41,605 nucleotides of DNA from Gloeocapsopsis crepidinum LEGE 06123 (GCF_015207655.1 NZ_JADEWN010000058.1:1-41605), one strand, 5' to 3'. Positions 27,290 to 35,084 are shown, counted from the stretch's first letter. Notes: generated by a model not told the origin, from the sequence alone. Made by a program: numbers and translations.

Positions 27290-27366
27290 AAAGAAATCAA
27301 CGTTAGTAACAACACCAACTGATGCTACCGAAGTGCGATCGCACAATTTTGTTACTAGGCTGAGTT
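27290..27366 (-). pseudogene. agrE 3'-end fragment, copy A
   Basis: Read on the minus strand in the agrE frame, this segment gives LVTKLCDRTSVASVGVVTNV followed by DFFLS. This is clearly related to the agrE C-terminus (VVTKLSDRGSVESVGVVTDV, then GLFLS). Downstream of FLS the similarity stops and a different sequence follows. It contains a HIP1 site at the same place as the other copies. It lies between phoX and the Uma2 gene. Confidence 0.65.
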
Positions 27367-27423
27367 ACACCAGCGCGATCGCCAAAGGCATTATCGAGTG
27401 GTTTAGTCGTATCAGGGGTAAGC

Positions 27424-28074
27424 ATGGTTACAACACAAGCATTAGCCGAACAAAGAGTTGTTCTTAAAAATATTAGTTGGCAAACATTTACAGCCATGCT
27501 GAATGAAATGGGCGAGAAGCGCAAAGTACGTTTGGCTTATATTGATGGAATATTAGAAATTATGACTCCACTAGGAGAGCATGAAAATACAAATAGGTTT
27601 ATTGACGATCTAATTCGAGTATTAGCTGATGAACTCAATCTTAATCTCAAAAAGTTTGGTTCACTAACTCTCAAGCACGAAAATATGAGACGTGGAGCCG
27701 AACCGGACTCGTGTTATTACATTTCCAATGAATCGCGTGTGAGGAATAAACGTCATATTGAGCTAACTATTGATCCACCTCCCGACTTGGTAGTAGAAAT
27801 TGACATTACTAGTAGCTCAATTGATAAACTTTCGATTTATGCTGCTGTGGGTGTTCCAGAAATTTGGCGTTATGATGGGCGATCGCTTCAGGTTTTCATA
27901 TTATCTCAACCCAATTCGATCTACACCCCAACACAACAGAGTTCTACTTTTCCGCTTCTCGATCTGAACATGGTTCCGCAACTAATTGAACAAAGTCTCA
28001 TTGATGGTGAAACCCAGACTTTGCGTTCTTTCCGTGCATGGATACAACAGCAATTAAATAAAGCTTCTAACTAA
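27424..28074 (+). CDS. Uma2 family (DUF820) restriction-endonuclease-fold protein
   Basis: A 216-residue protein of the Uma2/DUF820 family, a PD-(D/E)XK-fold group greatly expanded in cyanobacteria. Key positions are visible: EPDSCYYI with the catalytic Asp, and PPDLVVEIDITS with the E-x-D pair, followed by the helix with KLSIYAAVGVPEIWRYD. N-terminal strands (VRLAYIDGILEIMTP) match the family's beginning. Its biological role is unknown; members are often found in mobile or repeat-rich neighbourhoods. A GTG or TTG start a few codons away is possible, but the ATG at 27424 gives a normal length. Its leader region contains copy A of the agrE tail. Confidence 0.9.
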   Translation: MVTTQALAEQRVVLKNISWQTFTAMLNEMGEKRKVRLAYIDGILEIMTPLGEHENTNRFIDDLIRVLADELNLNLKKFGSLTLKHENMRRGAEPDSCYYISNESRVRNKRHIELTIDPPPDLVVEIDITSSSIDKLSIYAAVGVPEIWRYDGRSLQVFILSQPNSIYTPTQQSSTFPLLDLNMVPQLIEQSLIDGETQTLRSFRAWIQQQLNKASN

Positions 28075-28179
28075 GTCTAAGTGCATTCGCACAAATATCC
28101 CCTCAAGTTGACTTGCAAGGAAGTCTTGATATTGCGGCGGTACACCTGGATCTAAGCTTCTGTTCTTAACAACTATCAC
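28054..28179 (-). other. Possible short reading frame or gene remnant
   Basis: A 41-codon minus-strand frame starting at a GTG (28177-28179) reads MIVVKNRSLDPGVPPQ, then YQDFLASQLEGIFVRMH. It overlaps the 3' end of the Uma2 gene. The composition looks protein-like and the upstream frame is closed by TGA. I do not recognise the family; it could be a remnant of a lost gene or chance. Confidence 0.2.
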
Positions 28180-28334
28180 TCCGCGTCATCAGTTTTCACA
28201 CTAAAGTGTTCTGTTTTAAGAATTTCTTCGTAGCAAAGGTGAACACTGCTTACCCAATAATTGCCGGACTAATCAGCCGACGTCTGTAACAAAACTTAGA
28301 AGAGTGCGATCGCCTGACTCTACCACCAATCTTA

Positions 28335-28403
28335 GGTTAACGTTCCTGCTCGCCGGACAATCCGGTGCAGCGGAATTGTTGTGCTGCATTATAAGCGAGT
28401 TAA
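28335..28403 (-). repeat. attC-like imperfect hairpin after the beta-lactamase
   Basis: Starting just after the beta-lactamase stop, the minus strand has TTAACTCGC and later GCAGC, then CCGCTGCACCGGATTGTCCGG, CGAGC and finally CGTTAACC. The outer TTAAC/GTTAA, the CTCGC/GCGAG and the GCAGC/GCTGC pairs form a nested imperfect hairpin, like integron attC sites. The end sequences match the RYYYAAC/GTTRRRY consensus only partly. It could be a degenerate recombination site or a terminator. Confidence 0.35.
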
Positions 28404-29282
28404 TTACAGCACTGCTAAATCTTTAAAGCAGCGACGTGTCAACTCTAGTCGGGCGGCTGGATCTTTCTCGTTCCGAATATCGATGTTAGTGGCAAAAAAG
28501 TAAACATTCTCTCCTTTCTCCAAGTAACCGACATACCATCCAATTTTTGGTGTCACATCATCTGCAACACCGACCCAACCTGTCTTACCAGTGATTGTAT
28601 AGTCTGGCGTTTTCTCCATAATCATGATGTCTTTGACAATAGACAGCGATCGCTCAGAAAAAGGTAAATCGTTTTTGTATAAGCGACGAAGAAACTGAAT
28701 TTGCTCTTGAGGTGTAATTCGCAACTCTCCCTGTAACCAAAACTTATCAATATCATCGCTATTACCAATCTTTTGGTTGCCGTATCCTACTTGGTTCACC
28801 CATTGTTGCATTCGTTCATATCCTACTCGGCGGGCTAGAACTTGATAAAACCAGATAGCAGAAAGCTTGATTGCCTCTCTCATATTCAAATCTCGGTTCC
28901 ATTCAGGAAATCTCGAAATTCCATCCCACGTAAGAACGGCGATTTCATCCGAAATGACTCTGGTTTCCAGTGAAATCAGGGAGTTGAGAATTTTGAATGT
29001 TGATGCAGGTAAAAAGGCTGTTGTATTGCGTTGTGGATTATGTTGAAAAACACGATCATTGTTCGAGTCGTAGATCATAATTGAACCCTCAACGCCCAAA
29101 TCTTGAAAGTGTCGTCCAAAATTAATATTTTGAGCGACGTTTACGACGGGCGAAGTCTCAATTGCTGATTGTGTCATAGTTGATGCTAGTTGCATTGTTT
29201 GAAATAGGGTAAAAACAATGCAACTTAACGCAACAAGAGCAATACTTGTAAAACGAACTACTCGGTTCATGACCCTCCGCAA
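28404..29282 (-). CDS. Class D (OXA-like) beta-lactamase
   Basis: A serine beta-lactamase or related penicillin-binding hydrolase, exported to the periplasm. The signal sequence occupies residues ~8-33. The active-site S-x-x-K is STFK at 94-97 (Lys normally carbamylated). The second motif is SAI at 141-143, where most OXA enzymes have S-x-V. YGN is at 167-169, the omega-loop Trp in FWLQG at ~182, and KTG at 233-235. At 292 residues the gene is intact. The closest pattern is the class D family (PWNRDLNMREA-like region, RRLYKNDLPFS). It sits in an island of transferred genes and is directly followed by an attC-like hairpin. Substrate range cannot be inferred. Confidence 0.9.
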   Translation of the reverse strand: MRRVMNRVVRFTSIALVALSCIVFTLFQTMQLASTMTQSAIETSPVVNVAQNINFGRHFQDLGVEGSIMIYDSNNDRVFQHNPQRNTTAFLPASTFKILNSLISLETRVISDEIAVLTWDGISRFPEWNRDLNMREAIKLSAIWFYQVLARRVGYERMQQWVNQVGYGNQKIGNSDDIDKFWLQGELRITPQEQIQFLRRLYKNDLPFSERSLSIVKDIMIMEKTPDYTITGKTGWVGVADDVTPKIGWYVGYLEKGENVYFFATNIDIRNEKDPAARLELTRRCFKDLAVL

Positions 29283-29399
29283 GATAGTGAGTTCATAGGC
29301 AGCCTTGAACTACACTGACTAACTTTTGGGTTTCGGAACCTGAGATGTAATAAATATTTAAGTTTTGAACGAAAGCAGATAAGCTCTAAATCACTGTCT

Positions 29400-29646
29400 C
29401 AATTGCTATTTTTGCAGCACAACTATTAGTTAGACAGAAAATTTTTGTTTATGCATTCTATACGACTACCAAGCAGAAACTTTGCATATATGTACACTCT
29501 GCTTTTAAACTCACATTCAAGTTTACTTTTATGTTTTAATTATTGACTAACCAAGTTAGAAATGGTAGTTGTGTTGATTAAAACTGAACAACTAGACTGC
29601 TATAAACAACTTATGATTTAAATAAAAAAGGTGAGCATCGCCCACC
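29400..29646 (-). repeat. Duplicated agrE downstream region with terminator
   Basis: This non-coding block resembles 32500-32794, downstream of the intact agrE, with scattered identity (GTGTTGATTAAAACT, ACTGCTATAAA, TTTAAATAAAAAAGGTGAGCAT). It includes a second copy of the agrE terminator: GGTGAGC (29630-29636) / GCCCACC (29640-29646) with an A-run at 29624-29629, i.e. a T-tract on the minus strand. It forms the leader of the beta-lactamase gene. Confidence 0.75.
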
Positions 29647-29660
29647 TTATAAAATGTCGA

Positions 29661-29808
29661 TTAAACCATTTGTGCTACGTGGTACGGACTTGTTAATCGA
29701 TCTAGTTGTTGCAACAACAAACTAAGGAATAAGCTAACATCGGTAGCAACACCAACTGATTCTACGGAACCGCGATCGCTCAATTTTGTCACCACCGCAG
29801 AGTTAACG
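29661..29808 (-). pseudogene. agrE 3'-end fragment, copy B (48 codons, in frame)
   Basis: The minus strand reads NSAVVTKLSDRGSVESVGVA, then TDVSLFLSLLLQQLDRLTS and PYHVAQMV with the TAA. This differs from the agrE C-terminus at only about three residues, while the DNA differs at ~20 of 146 positions, mostly silent. The fragment was therefore under coding selection before it was cut off. Beyond the first codon the similarity to agrE ends abruptly. The following bases up to the HepT stop at 29852 contain a HIP1 site and nothing else recognised. Confidence 0.85.
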
Positions 29809-29851
29809 CCTGGGTTGTACTACTGCGATCGCTTACATTACTTATCTCGCT

Positions 29852-30190
29852 TCAACTTTCAGGAAAAAATCTTAGCTTCAATTCTGCTATCAGCGTCGGG
29901 ATCTCGGTTTTAATAGCATCCCAAACAATGTTGAGGTTTACATCATCATATTCGTGAACCAATCGATTTCGCATTCCATTAATTTCTTGCCACGAAATGT
30001 TTGGCAAGGTTTGACGAGTGGTTTGAGAAACTCGTCTTGCGGCTTCGGCAATTACCAATAACCGCCGAATGACTGCATCTTGTAACTGTACATTTTCAAT
30101 GAACTCATCTTTCGAGCATAAGGCTGTATAATTCATGATGAGTTCTGCTGATTGCAACATATCAAGCAGGAATTGAAGATCCCGTTGCAT
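29852..30190 (-). CDS. hepT: HepT-type HEPN toxin (DUF86)
   Basis: The toxin of a HEPN-MNT (type VII) toxin-antitoxin pair, a ribonuclease of the HEPN superfamily. The signature R-x4-H-x-Y is present as RNRLVHEY at residues 74-81 (R74, H79, Y81). The tyrosine is the residue that the antitoxin di- or tri-AMPylates in characterised systems. At 112 residues, all-helical, it has the normal length. The start lies inside the end of the antitoxin gene (29-base overlap), so the pair is translationally coupled, antitoxin first. Confidence 0.9.
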   Translation of the reverse strand: MQRDLQFLLDMLQSAELIMNYTALCSKDEFIENVQLQDAVIRRLLVIAEAARRVSQTTRQTLPNISWQEINGMRNRLVHEYDDVNLNIVWDAIKTEIPTLIAELKLRFFPES

Positions 30191-30494
30191 AAATCACCTG
30201 GGCTGAGGAAAGGATTTCATGACGGCGTAAGTAGTTACGACTAGTTTCAATTCCTTGACGAGTGATGAGGTCAATTTCTCTGCGGAAAATAGTTTTCAAC
30301 TCTGCTTCCATTTGGTCTAGACTACCGAAAGTGGGGTGAGCCTCTGGGTGAAATTGCACCATTACATCAATGTCACTGTCGGGGCGAAAGTCATCACGCA
30401 GAACCGAACCAAATAGGGCAAACTCGATAATTTGCCAGCGATCGCAAAATTCAGCAATTTTTTCGATTGGCAGTTCTATCGCTGTCAGTGTCAT
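30162..30494 (-). CDS. mntA: MntA-type nucleotidyltransferase antitoxin
   Basis: The antitoxin of the HepT pair: a minimal nucleotidyltransferase that neutralises HepT by adding AMP to its tyrosine. The catalytic motif GSx10DxD is exact (G29, S30, D41, D43), followed by a third acidic strand (REIDLITRQG). At 110 residues the length is typical. It precedes and overlaps hepT. It is head-to-head with another toxin-antitoxin pair across a 170-bp region containing an attC-like hairpin. Confidence 0.9.
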   Translation of the reverse strand: MTLTAIELPIEKIAEFCDRWQIIEFALFGSVLRDDFRPDSDIDVMVQFHPEAHPTFGSLDQMEAELKTIFRREIDLITRQGIETSRNYLRRHEILSSAQVIYATGSSIPA

Positions 30495-30555
30495 GTTAGT
30501 TTCATCTCCAGGGCTTCTAGTTGCTGACTCATCCAGGCTGTACTTAAATGATCAA

Positions 30556-30627
30556 GCTTAACGGTGGCAAACAGCCTTTCAGTTCCGATTAAAACTAGCT
30601 GCCGTCTGTTGCAGCAATGTGTTAGCC
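30556..30627. repeat. attC-like imperfect hairpin between two toxin-antitoxin pairs
   Basis: A 72-bp segment begins GCTTAAC (fits RYYYAAC) and ends GTTAGCC (one mismatch to GTTRRRY). The outer arms pair. Inner arms AACAG / CTGTTG also pair, leaving a variable loop with a TGCCGTCTGTTGCAGC block. This layout matches integron attC sites or the related repeats common in cyanobacterial genomes. No integrase gene is visible. It overlaps the promoter region of both divergent operons. Confidence 0.4.
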
Positions 30628-30663
30628 TGCTTTAGACTTAAGCATATGCAAGCAGTCTATCTT

Positions 30664-30894
30664 ATGAGCTATCGCGATATCATCACAATAGAACCAGATA
30701 AGCGTGGCGGCAAACCCTGCATTCGTGGAATGCGGATTACGGTTTACGATGTTCTAGGCTGGCTAGCTGCTGGGATGTCTATTGCTGAGATCATTGACGA
30801 CTTCCCAGAGTTGACGGAAACAGATATCAGGGCGTGTCTAGAATTTGCGGCTGATCGAGAGCATCGTCTAGTTGCTTCGGTGAGTGCTACTTGA
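30664..30894 (+). CDS. DUF433 antitoxin-like protein
   Basis: A 76-residue protein of the DUF433 family, small winged-helix proteins that accompany DUF5615 PIN-like toxins. The hallmark is visible: ITIEPDKRGGKPCIRGMRITVYDVLGW (given here in parts, conserved G-K-P-C-I-R-G), then AEIIDDFPELTETDIRACLEFA. I chose the ATG at 30664 because the family begins a few residues before the IxxxPxxxGGKP motif; ATGs 18 and 45 bases upstream are less likely. Its stop overlaps the TTG start of the toxin (TTGA). Confidence 0.85.
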   Translation: MSYRDIITIEPDKRGGKPCIRGMRITVYDVLGWLAAGMSIAEIIDDFPELTETDIRACLEFAADREHRLVASVSAT

Positions 30895-31223
30895 AACTGC
30901 TGTTTGACCAAAACCTAAGCCGAAAGTTGGTCAATCTCTTGGTCGATATTTTCCCTGAATCTAGCCATGTGCAGTTTCATGGATTGGCGCAGAAGACAGA
31001 TACCGAGATTTGGGAGTTTGCCAAGCTAAACGATTTTTGTATTGTGACTCAGGATGTAGACTTTGCTGAAAGAAGTCGGCTTCATGGTTCTCCGCCTAAA
31101 GTAGTGTGGCTACGATGTGGAAATGCACCAACTAGAGAAATTGAAGCTTTGATTCGTGCGGGTGATGAAGCAATTCAAGAACTTCTTAATAACTCCGAAC
31201 TACACTGCCTTGAGTTGTACTAG
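30891..31223 (+). CDS. DUF5615 PIN-like toxin
   Basis: A 110-residue PIN-like protein of the DUF5615 family, the presumed RNase toxin of the DUF433-DUF5615 pair. The acidic residues are placed as in PIN domains: D6 in LLFDQNLS, and D55 and D57 in VTQDVDFAE. The strand/helix order is LLFDQNLS, then FCIVTQD, then KVVWLRCGN. The start is TTG, four bases into the antitoxin's stop. The stop TAG coincides with the end of agrE-tail copy C on the opposite strand, so the insertion border of this module lies here. Confidence 0.85.
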   Translation: MKLLFDQNLSRKLVNLLVDIFPESSHVQFHGLAQKTDTEIWEFAKLNDFCIVTQDVDFAERSRLHGSPPKVVWLRCGNAPTREIEALIRAGDEAIQELLNNSELHCLELY

Positions 31224-31310
31224 CCTTTTGTAAAGAGAACATCAGTAACAATATCAAGTAAGTTTACTGAAGTGCGATCGCTCAATTTTGTCACCACTGC
31301 TAAGTTATTA
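31221..31310 (-). pseudogene. agrE 3'-end fragment, copy C
   Basis: In the agrE frame the minus strand reads LAVVTKLSDRTSVNLLDIVT, then DVLFTKG and a stop at the border of the DUF5615 gene. This resembles the agrE C-terminus up to TDV and then diverges. It shares with copy A the DRTSV reading (agrE and copy B have DRGSV). It contains the common HIP1 site. It separates the DUF433-DUF5615 module from the hydrolase gene. Confidence 0.65.
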
Positions 31311-31447
31311 GTTATGAACTTTTGGCTCTTACAGATAACTATCGATGGTTGGCTCCAGTAAGGAATATGTGACGCTGCGCTTTTGAATATCAACAGGTAA
31401 TCAGGCTACCGTCTCCACTAATGGCGTGCCTCAATCGAAGCATAACT

Positions 31448-32470
31448 TTAGACGCTCTCAATCAACCGTTGGACTGCACTAATAACCAACTCAGGTTGAT
31501 CTAGTTGCACAAGATGTCCACTATTTTCTGCAATGATATGTTGGCTATTTGACGATAGTTTGGTCAAGTCTAACTGAAGCGATGACCATTGCTGAAATCT
31601 TTCGTCACTCATCTTTGAATTTTTAGAACCCTGGCTCAACACAATTAAAGGTAGGCTGCCCAGTGATGTAACTGATTGAACTTCCTCAAAGCTCTTTTTT
31701 ATATTGGCAAGTTCACTGGATGCGGTTGCCCAATAGTCGGGACGGTAACAGAAGGATTTATAGGTATCAAATAAGGTTTGTACTGCCAGCGGATATTTTT
31801 GAATTTCTCGCTTAATGTCCTCAAGAATTGGTAACAGATTCATCTCCCCGATTAATCGCAGCACTCCAACTTGACTGACAACCCTCAAAACCTGATAAAG
31901 CCAAGACTGCATTTTTATGCGTCTCCACATTTCGGATGTCATCTGATTTTCATGGGAAGAATCGACTAACACTAATCCGACCACATCTTCTGGATATTGA
32001 CTTGCATACAGCCGCATATTGACTCCACCCAATGAGTGACCAACTAAAATGTAGGGAGGATTAATTCCAGCCTTAGTCAAAAGTGAATGTAATTCATCAA
32101 CGCTCTGCTGACTGGTGCGGGAGATCCTGGGATTGGGATCGCTCCAACCCAACCCTGCTCGATCATAAGTGCAAACACGGGTAAATTTAGCAATTTCAGA
32201 TGGAACCAAGCCCCATGTAATTGAGGAAGCACCACCACCAGCATCCATAACAACCGTTGGTGTACCTTGCCCAACACAGTTGAGATGTAGACAAAATCCC
32301 CCAATATCCACAAGTTCACCCTGTGGAGGATGTCTGCGTCGATCCAAGGCTTCACTCACTGCTTGATAGAAAATCCCTGTAAGTAATGAGATTGCGGTAA
32401 TACTTAGAGTAAGCATAGCCAAATTTGCCGTAATTGTCATAGCAAAATTTATAGATTCATACTGCTGCAT
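31448..32470 (-). CDS. Membrane-anchored alpha/beta hydrolase
   Basis: A serine hydrolase of the alpha/beta fold. The N-terminal helix at ~8-35 is a membrane anchor or signal-anchor. The oxyanion-hole region is VVMDAGGGASS, and RVCTYDRAGLGWSD is the strand before the lid. The nucleophile is in VGHSLGG (near residue 145), an Asp in LVLVDSSH is near the acid position, and the catalytic His is in ENSGHLVQLDQ (near 319). The length of 340 residues is normal. The substrate is unknown. It is the gene nearest agrE in the island, and its leader is the duplicated block described at 29400-29646. Confidence 0.85.
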   Translation of the reverse strand: MQQYESINFAMTITANLAMLTLSITAISLLTGIFYQAVSEALDRRRHPPQGELVDIGGFCLHLNCVGQGTPTVVMDAGGGASSITWGLVPSEIAKFTRVCTYDRAGLGWSDPNPRISRTSQQSVDELHSLLTKAGINPPYILVGHSLGGVNMRLYASQYPEDVVGLVLVDSSHENQMTSEMWRRIKMQSWLYQVLRVVSQVGVLRLIGEMNLLPILEDIKREIQKYPLAVQTLFDTYKSFCYRPDYWATASSELANIKKSFEEVQSVTSLGSLPLIVLSQGSKNSKMSDERFQQWSSLQLDLTKLSSNSQHIIAENSGHLVQLDQPELVISAVQRLIESV

Positions 32471-32771
32471 TCAAGGTTATCTTTGCTGCCAATTAGTTTG
32501 CGCCATAACTATTTATTAGACAGAAACTTTCTATCTATCCTATATGGGATAAAAAGCAAAAACTTTCTGGATATTATGATCAATAGTTATACTATCAAGA
32601 ACCTTTTCCGATATCATATGTGGCAAACAGTCCTAAAAAACTGTGCTTCTAAACTCGCTTTGAAATTTACTTTAATGATGGTCTTCTAGCTGGTAACAGT
32701 CCGAAATAAAAATAGTGTTTGTGTTGATTAAAACTTATGAAACTGGACTGCTATAAAGTTTTAATTTAAAT

Positions 32772-32794
32772 AAAAAAGGTGAGCATTGCCCACC
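32772..32794 (-). terminator. agrE terminator
   Basis: On the minus strand GGTGGGC (32794-32788) pairs with GCTCACC (32784-32778) with a 3-base loop, followed by six T. It lies 15 bp after the agrE stop. The same hairpin occurs again at 29624-29646. Confidence 0.8.
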
Positions 32795-32808
32795 TTATAA
32801 AATGTCGA

Positions 32809-34923
32809 TTAAACCATTTGAGCTACATGATATGGACTTGTTAATCGATCTAATTGTTGCAACAACAAGCTGAGGAACAAGCCGACATCAGTAACAACAC
32901 CAACTGATTCTACAGAACCGCGATCGCTTAACTTTGTCACTACCGCCGGATTAATATCAACACACACCATCTTCACGCCTGCGGGTGTCATATTACCAAC
33001 ACCAATAGAATGCAACATTGAAGACAGCATTAAAATCATATCTGCGCCTTCTAGTAACTGCGCATATTCTTGTTGTGCTTTAATTAAATCCATTTGGGTA
33101 TCGGGTAATGGTCCATCATCGCGGATTGAACCTGCAAGCGAAAATGGTACACCTGCACGTACGCACTCGTACATCACACCACTATTTAATGCACCTTGCT
33201 CGACAGCTTTGGCAATATTGCCGTAACGACGAATCATGTTGATCACTTTCAAATGATGGCGGTGTCCGCCTCTTACTGCAACTCCGCGTTGCATATCGAC
33301 ACCCAAAGAAGTCCCCATCATGTTTTGTTCCATGTCGTGAACAGCGATCGCATTCCCACCGAGTAATGCTTGCACGTAGCCTTCACGAATCAATCTTGAA
33401 AGATGTTCGCCACCACCTGTATGAATCACCACAGGACCTGCTGTAACAACAACTTTACCACCTTGATCGCGGATTTTACGCAGTTCCCACGCAACTTGCT
33501 CAACAACTAATTCAACACGGCGTTCGCTAGAAACTCCTGCCGACATAAAGCTGAATTCTTGCGCGTTGCGTTGTTCGCGTGATTCGGTTTTGCGGATGGT
33601 ACGGATACCTTGAACATCAACAACGACGTGTTCGTCTACTTCTAAGTCACGTAGCAGTTTGCATCTTGCTAACATACCATCAGCGGTTTGCTTAATTGCG
33701 ATCGCCCCATCCATTCGTTGATTTTGTACTCTTATCCACTCACCATTGATCCGTACTTCGGTAGGATAAATCGTGGTGACGTAAAAGTCGTCTGGTGCAA
33801 CTCCAGCTTGCAATACAGGCTCTAATTTAGCATCGCGCTCATCTTGGGGAAGATCGACTGCACCCAAATCAATCAGTTGCGATAGAATGCTTTCCATCAC
33901 ATCATGCGAAGGTGCAGAAACTTTCACCTCTGCGGTTGAGGTACTTTGTCGCTGTTCTCCCAAATTGAACTTGAGTACCTGAAAGCTACCGCTATTTTCA
34001 ACAATTAAATCTAAAGCGCGGTTAATTAAACCAGTATCAAGTAAATGTCCTTCCAAGCGAATTGTCCGACTTTCTACCGACGCATTAGCCGTGACTTCGC
34101 TGCGCACAGGTTCAGTAACTCGCAATGTCAAGCACTTTGCTGCACCACCTGCTTTGAGGAATTCTGTTAGTGGTGTTTCAATGACTTGGAATCCAGCTTT
34201 GGCGAGACGTTGTTTGAGATTGTCACTCGCCTTATTCATAATCACAACCGAGTCAATATTGACGGCGTTACACGCAAAATTCACTGCATCAGCTTCAGCG
34301 ATCGCAATTCGCTTTTCGGGTGCGACACGCATTTCAATCATGCGGTTGGAATACGAATCAAACGCAGGTGGATAGTACAGCAAATAACCACCAGAAAGCG
34401 GACAAAAACACGTATCCAAGTGATAAAAGCGCTCATCCATCAACCGCAATGATATCACTTCGATATCAAGCCACTTGGCAATATAAGGATGCGAGTCAAG
34501 TTCCGAACGGAAGCCGTAACCCGCCCACAACCAACGACCTTCGCGATCCAGTAATGCATCCCCTGCGCCTTCAAATGGTAAGTCTTTTGGCAATTCATAC
34601 ACAGTATAGCCTTGCGACTCAAACCATTGTTTAAAGTACGGTTCCTCTCCCTGACGTTCTTTGTGGTAGAAACGACTGAGAACAACGTTATCTCCTAACA
34701 CAAGTCCCGCATTAGCCGTAAATACCATGTCAGGGACACCCTTTTGGGGTTGTACGAGGTCTACAATTGCATGGTCTTTGATAACATGATGCAGTTTTTG
34801 CCACTGATCGACAGCGCGATCGCGTGAAGACTTATGGATATTTCCTTCCATCCAAGGATTAATGACATAGTCTACGTCATAGTGGTCAGGAGGACACATG
34901 AGGAAGCGGATCGAAGAAGTCAT
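32809..34923 (-). CDS. agrE: Arginine dihydrolase / ornithine cyclodeaminase-type AgrE (ArgZ)
   Basis: A cyanobacterial arginine-degrading enzyme, known as ArgZ or AgrE. The N-terminal domain hydrolyses arginine to ornithine, CO2 and ammonia; the C-terminal domain of Anabaena AgrE converts ornithine to proline. Catalytic residues of the guanidine-group-modifying fold are in place: substrate contacts in FTANAGLV, H168 (YHLDTCF) and nucleophile C264 (AAKCLTLRV). The linker and LOR/SDH-type domain (~275-400) precede a Rossmann-like C-terminal part with AGPVVIHTGGG and MILMLSSMLHS. At 704 residues it matches characterised members. It mobilises nitrogen stored as cyanophycin. Partial copies of its last ~50 codons recur 1.6-5.6 kb downstream. 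Confidence 0.95.
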   Translation of the reverse strand: MTSSIRFLMCPPDHYDVDYVINPWMEGNIHKSSRDRAVDQWQKLHHVIKDHAIVDLVQPQKGVPDMVFTANAGLVLGDNVVLSRFYHKERQGEEPYFKQWFESQGYTVYELPKDLPFEGAGDALLDREGRWLWAGYGFRSELDSHPYIAKWLDIEVISLRLMDERFYHLDTCFCPLSGGYLLYYPPAFDSYSNRMIEMRVAPEKRIAIAEADAVNFACNAVNIDSVVIMNKASDNLKQRLAKAGFQVIETPLTEFLKAGGAAKCLTLRVTEPVRSEVTANASVESRTIRLEGHLLDTGLINRALDLIVENSGSFQVLKFNLGEQRQSTSTAEVKVSAPSHDVMESILSQLIDLGAVDLPQDERDAKLEPVLQAGVAPDDFYVTTIYPTEVRINGEWIRVQNQRMDGAIAIKQTADGMLARCKLLRDLEVDEHVVVDVQGIRTIRKTESREQRNAQEFSFMSAGVSSERRVELVVEQVAWELRKIRDQGGKVVVTAGPVVIHTGGGEHLSRLIREGYVQALLGGNAIAVHDMEQNMMGTSLGVDMQRGVAVRGGHRHHLKVINMIRRYGNIAKAVEQGALNSGVMYECVRAGVPFSLAGSIRDDGPLPDTQMDLIKAQQEYAQLLEGADMILMLSSMLHSIGVGNMTPAGVKMVCVDINPAVVTKLSDRGSVESVGVVTDVGLFLSLLLQQLDRLTSPYHVAQMV

Positions 34924-35084
34924 AAAGTAATATCAGTGTGAATAAATTCCCAAGCTTCTATTGGATACAGACTTTTGCTGCCCCAATTCTGTAGAACTTG
35001 CTACGATTTTGCCTCGCATACGACACAGAGGCTAGATCACCATTCTATACCCAGGGCAACTTGATATAACATTAATGGGTCGTG

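Noticed and set aside
27303-27524. 73-codon minus-strand frame across copy A
   Set aside because: It reads the agrE-tail copy in the wrong frame and runs into the Uma2 gene antisense; the agrE frame is the meaningful one.
32483-32689. 68-codon plus-strand frame in the hydrolase leader
   Set aside because: No family resemblance, and the region aligns with the non-coding leader of the beta-lactamase; treated as chance.
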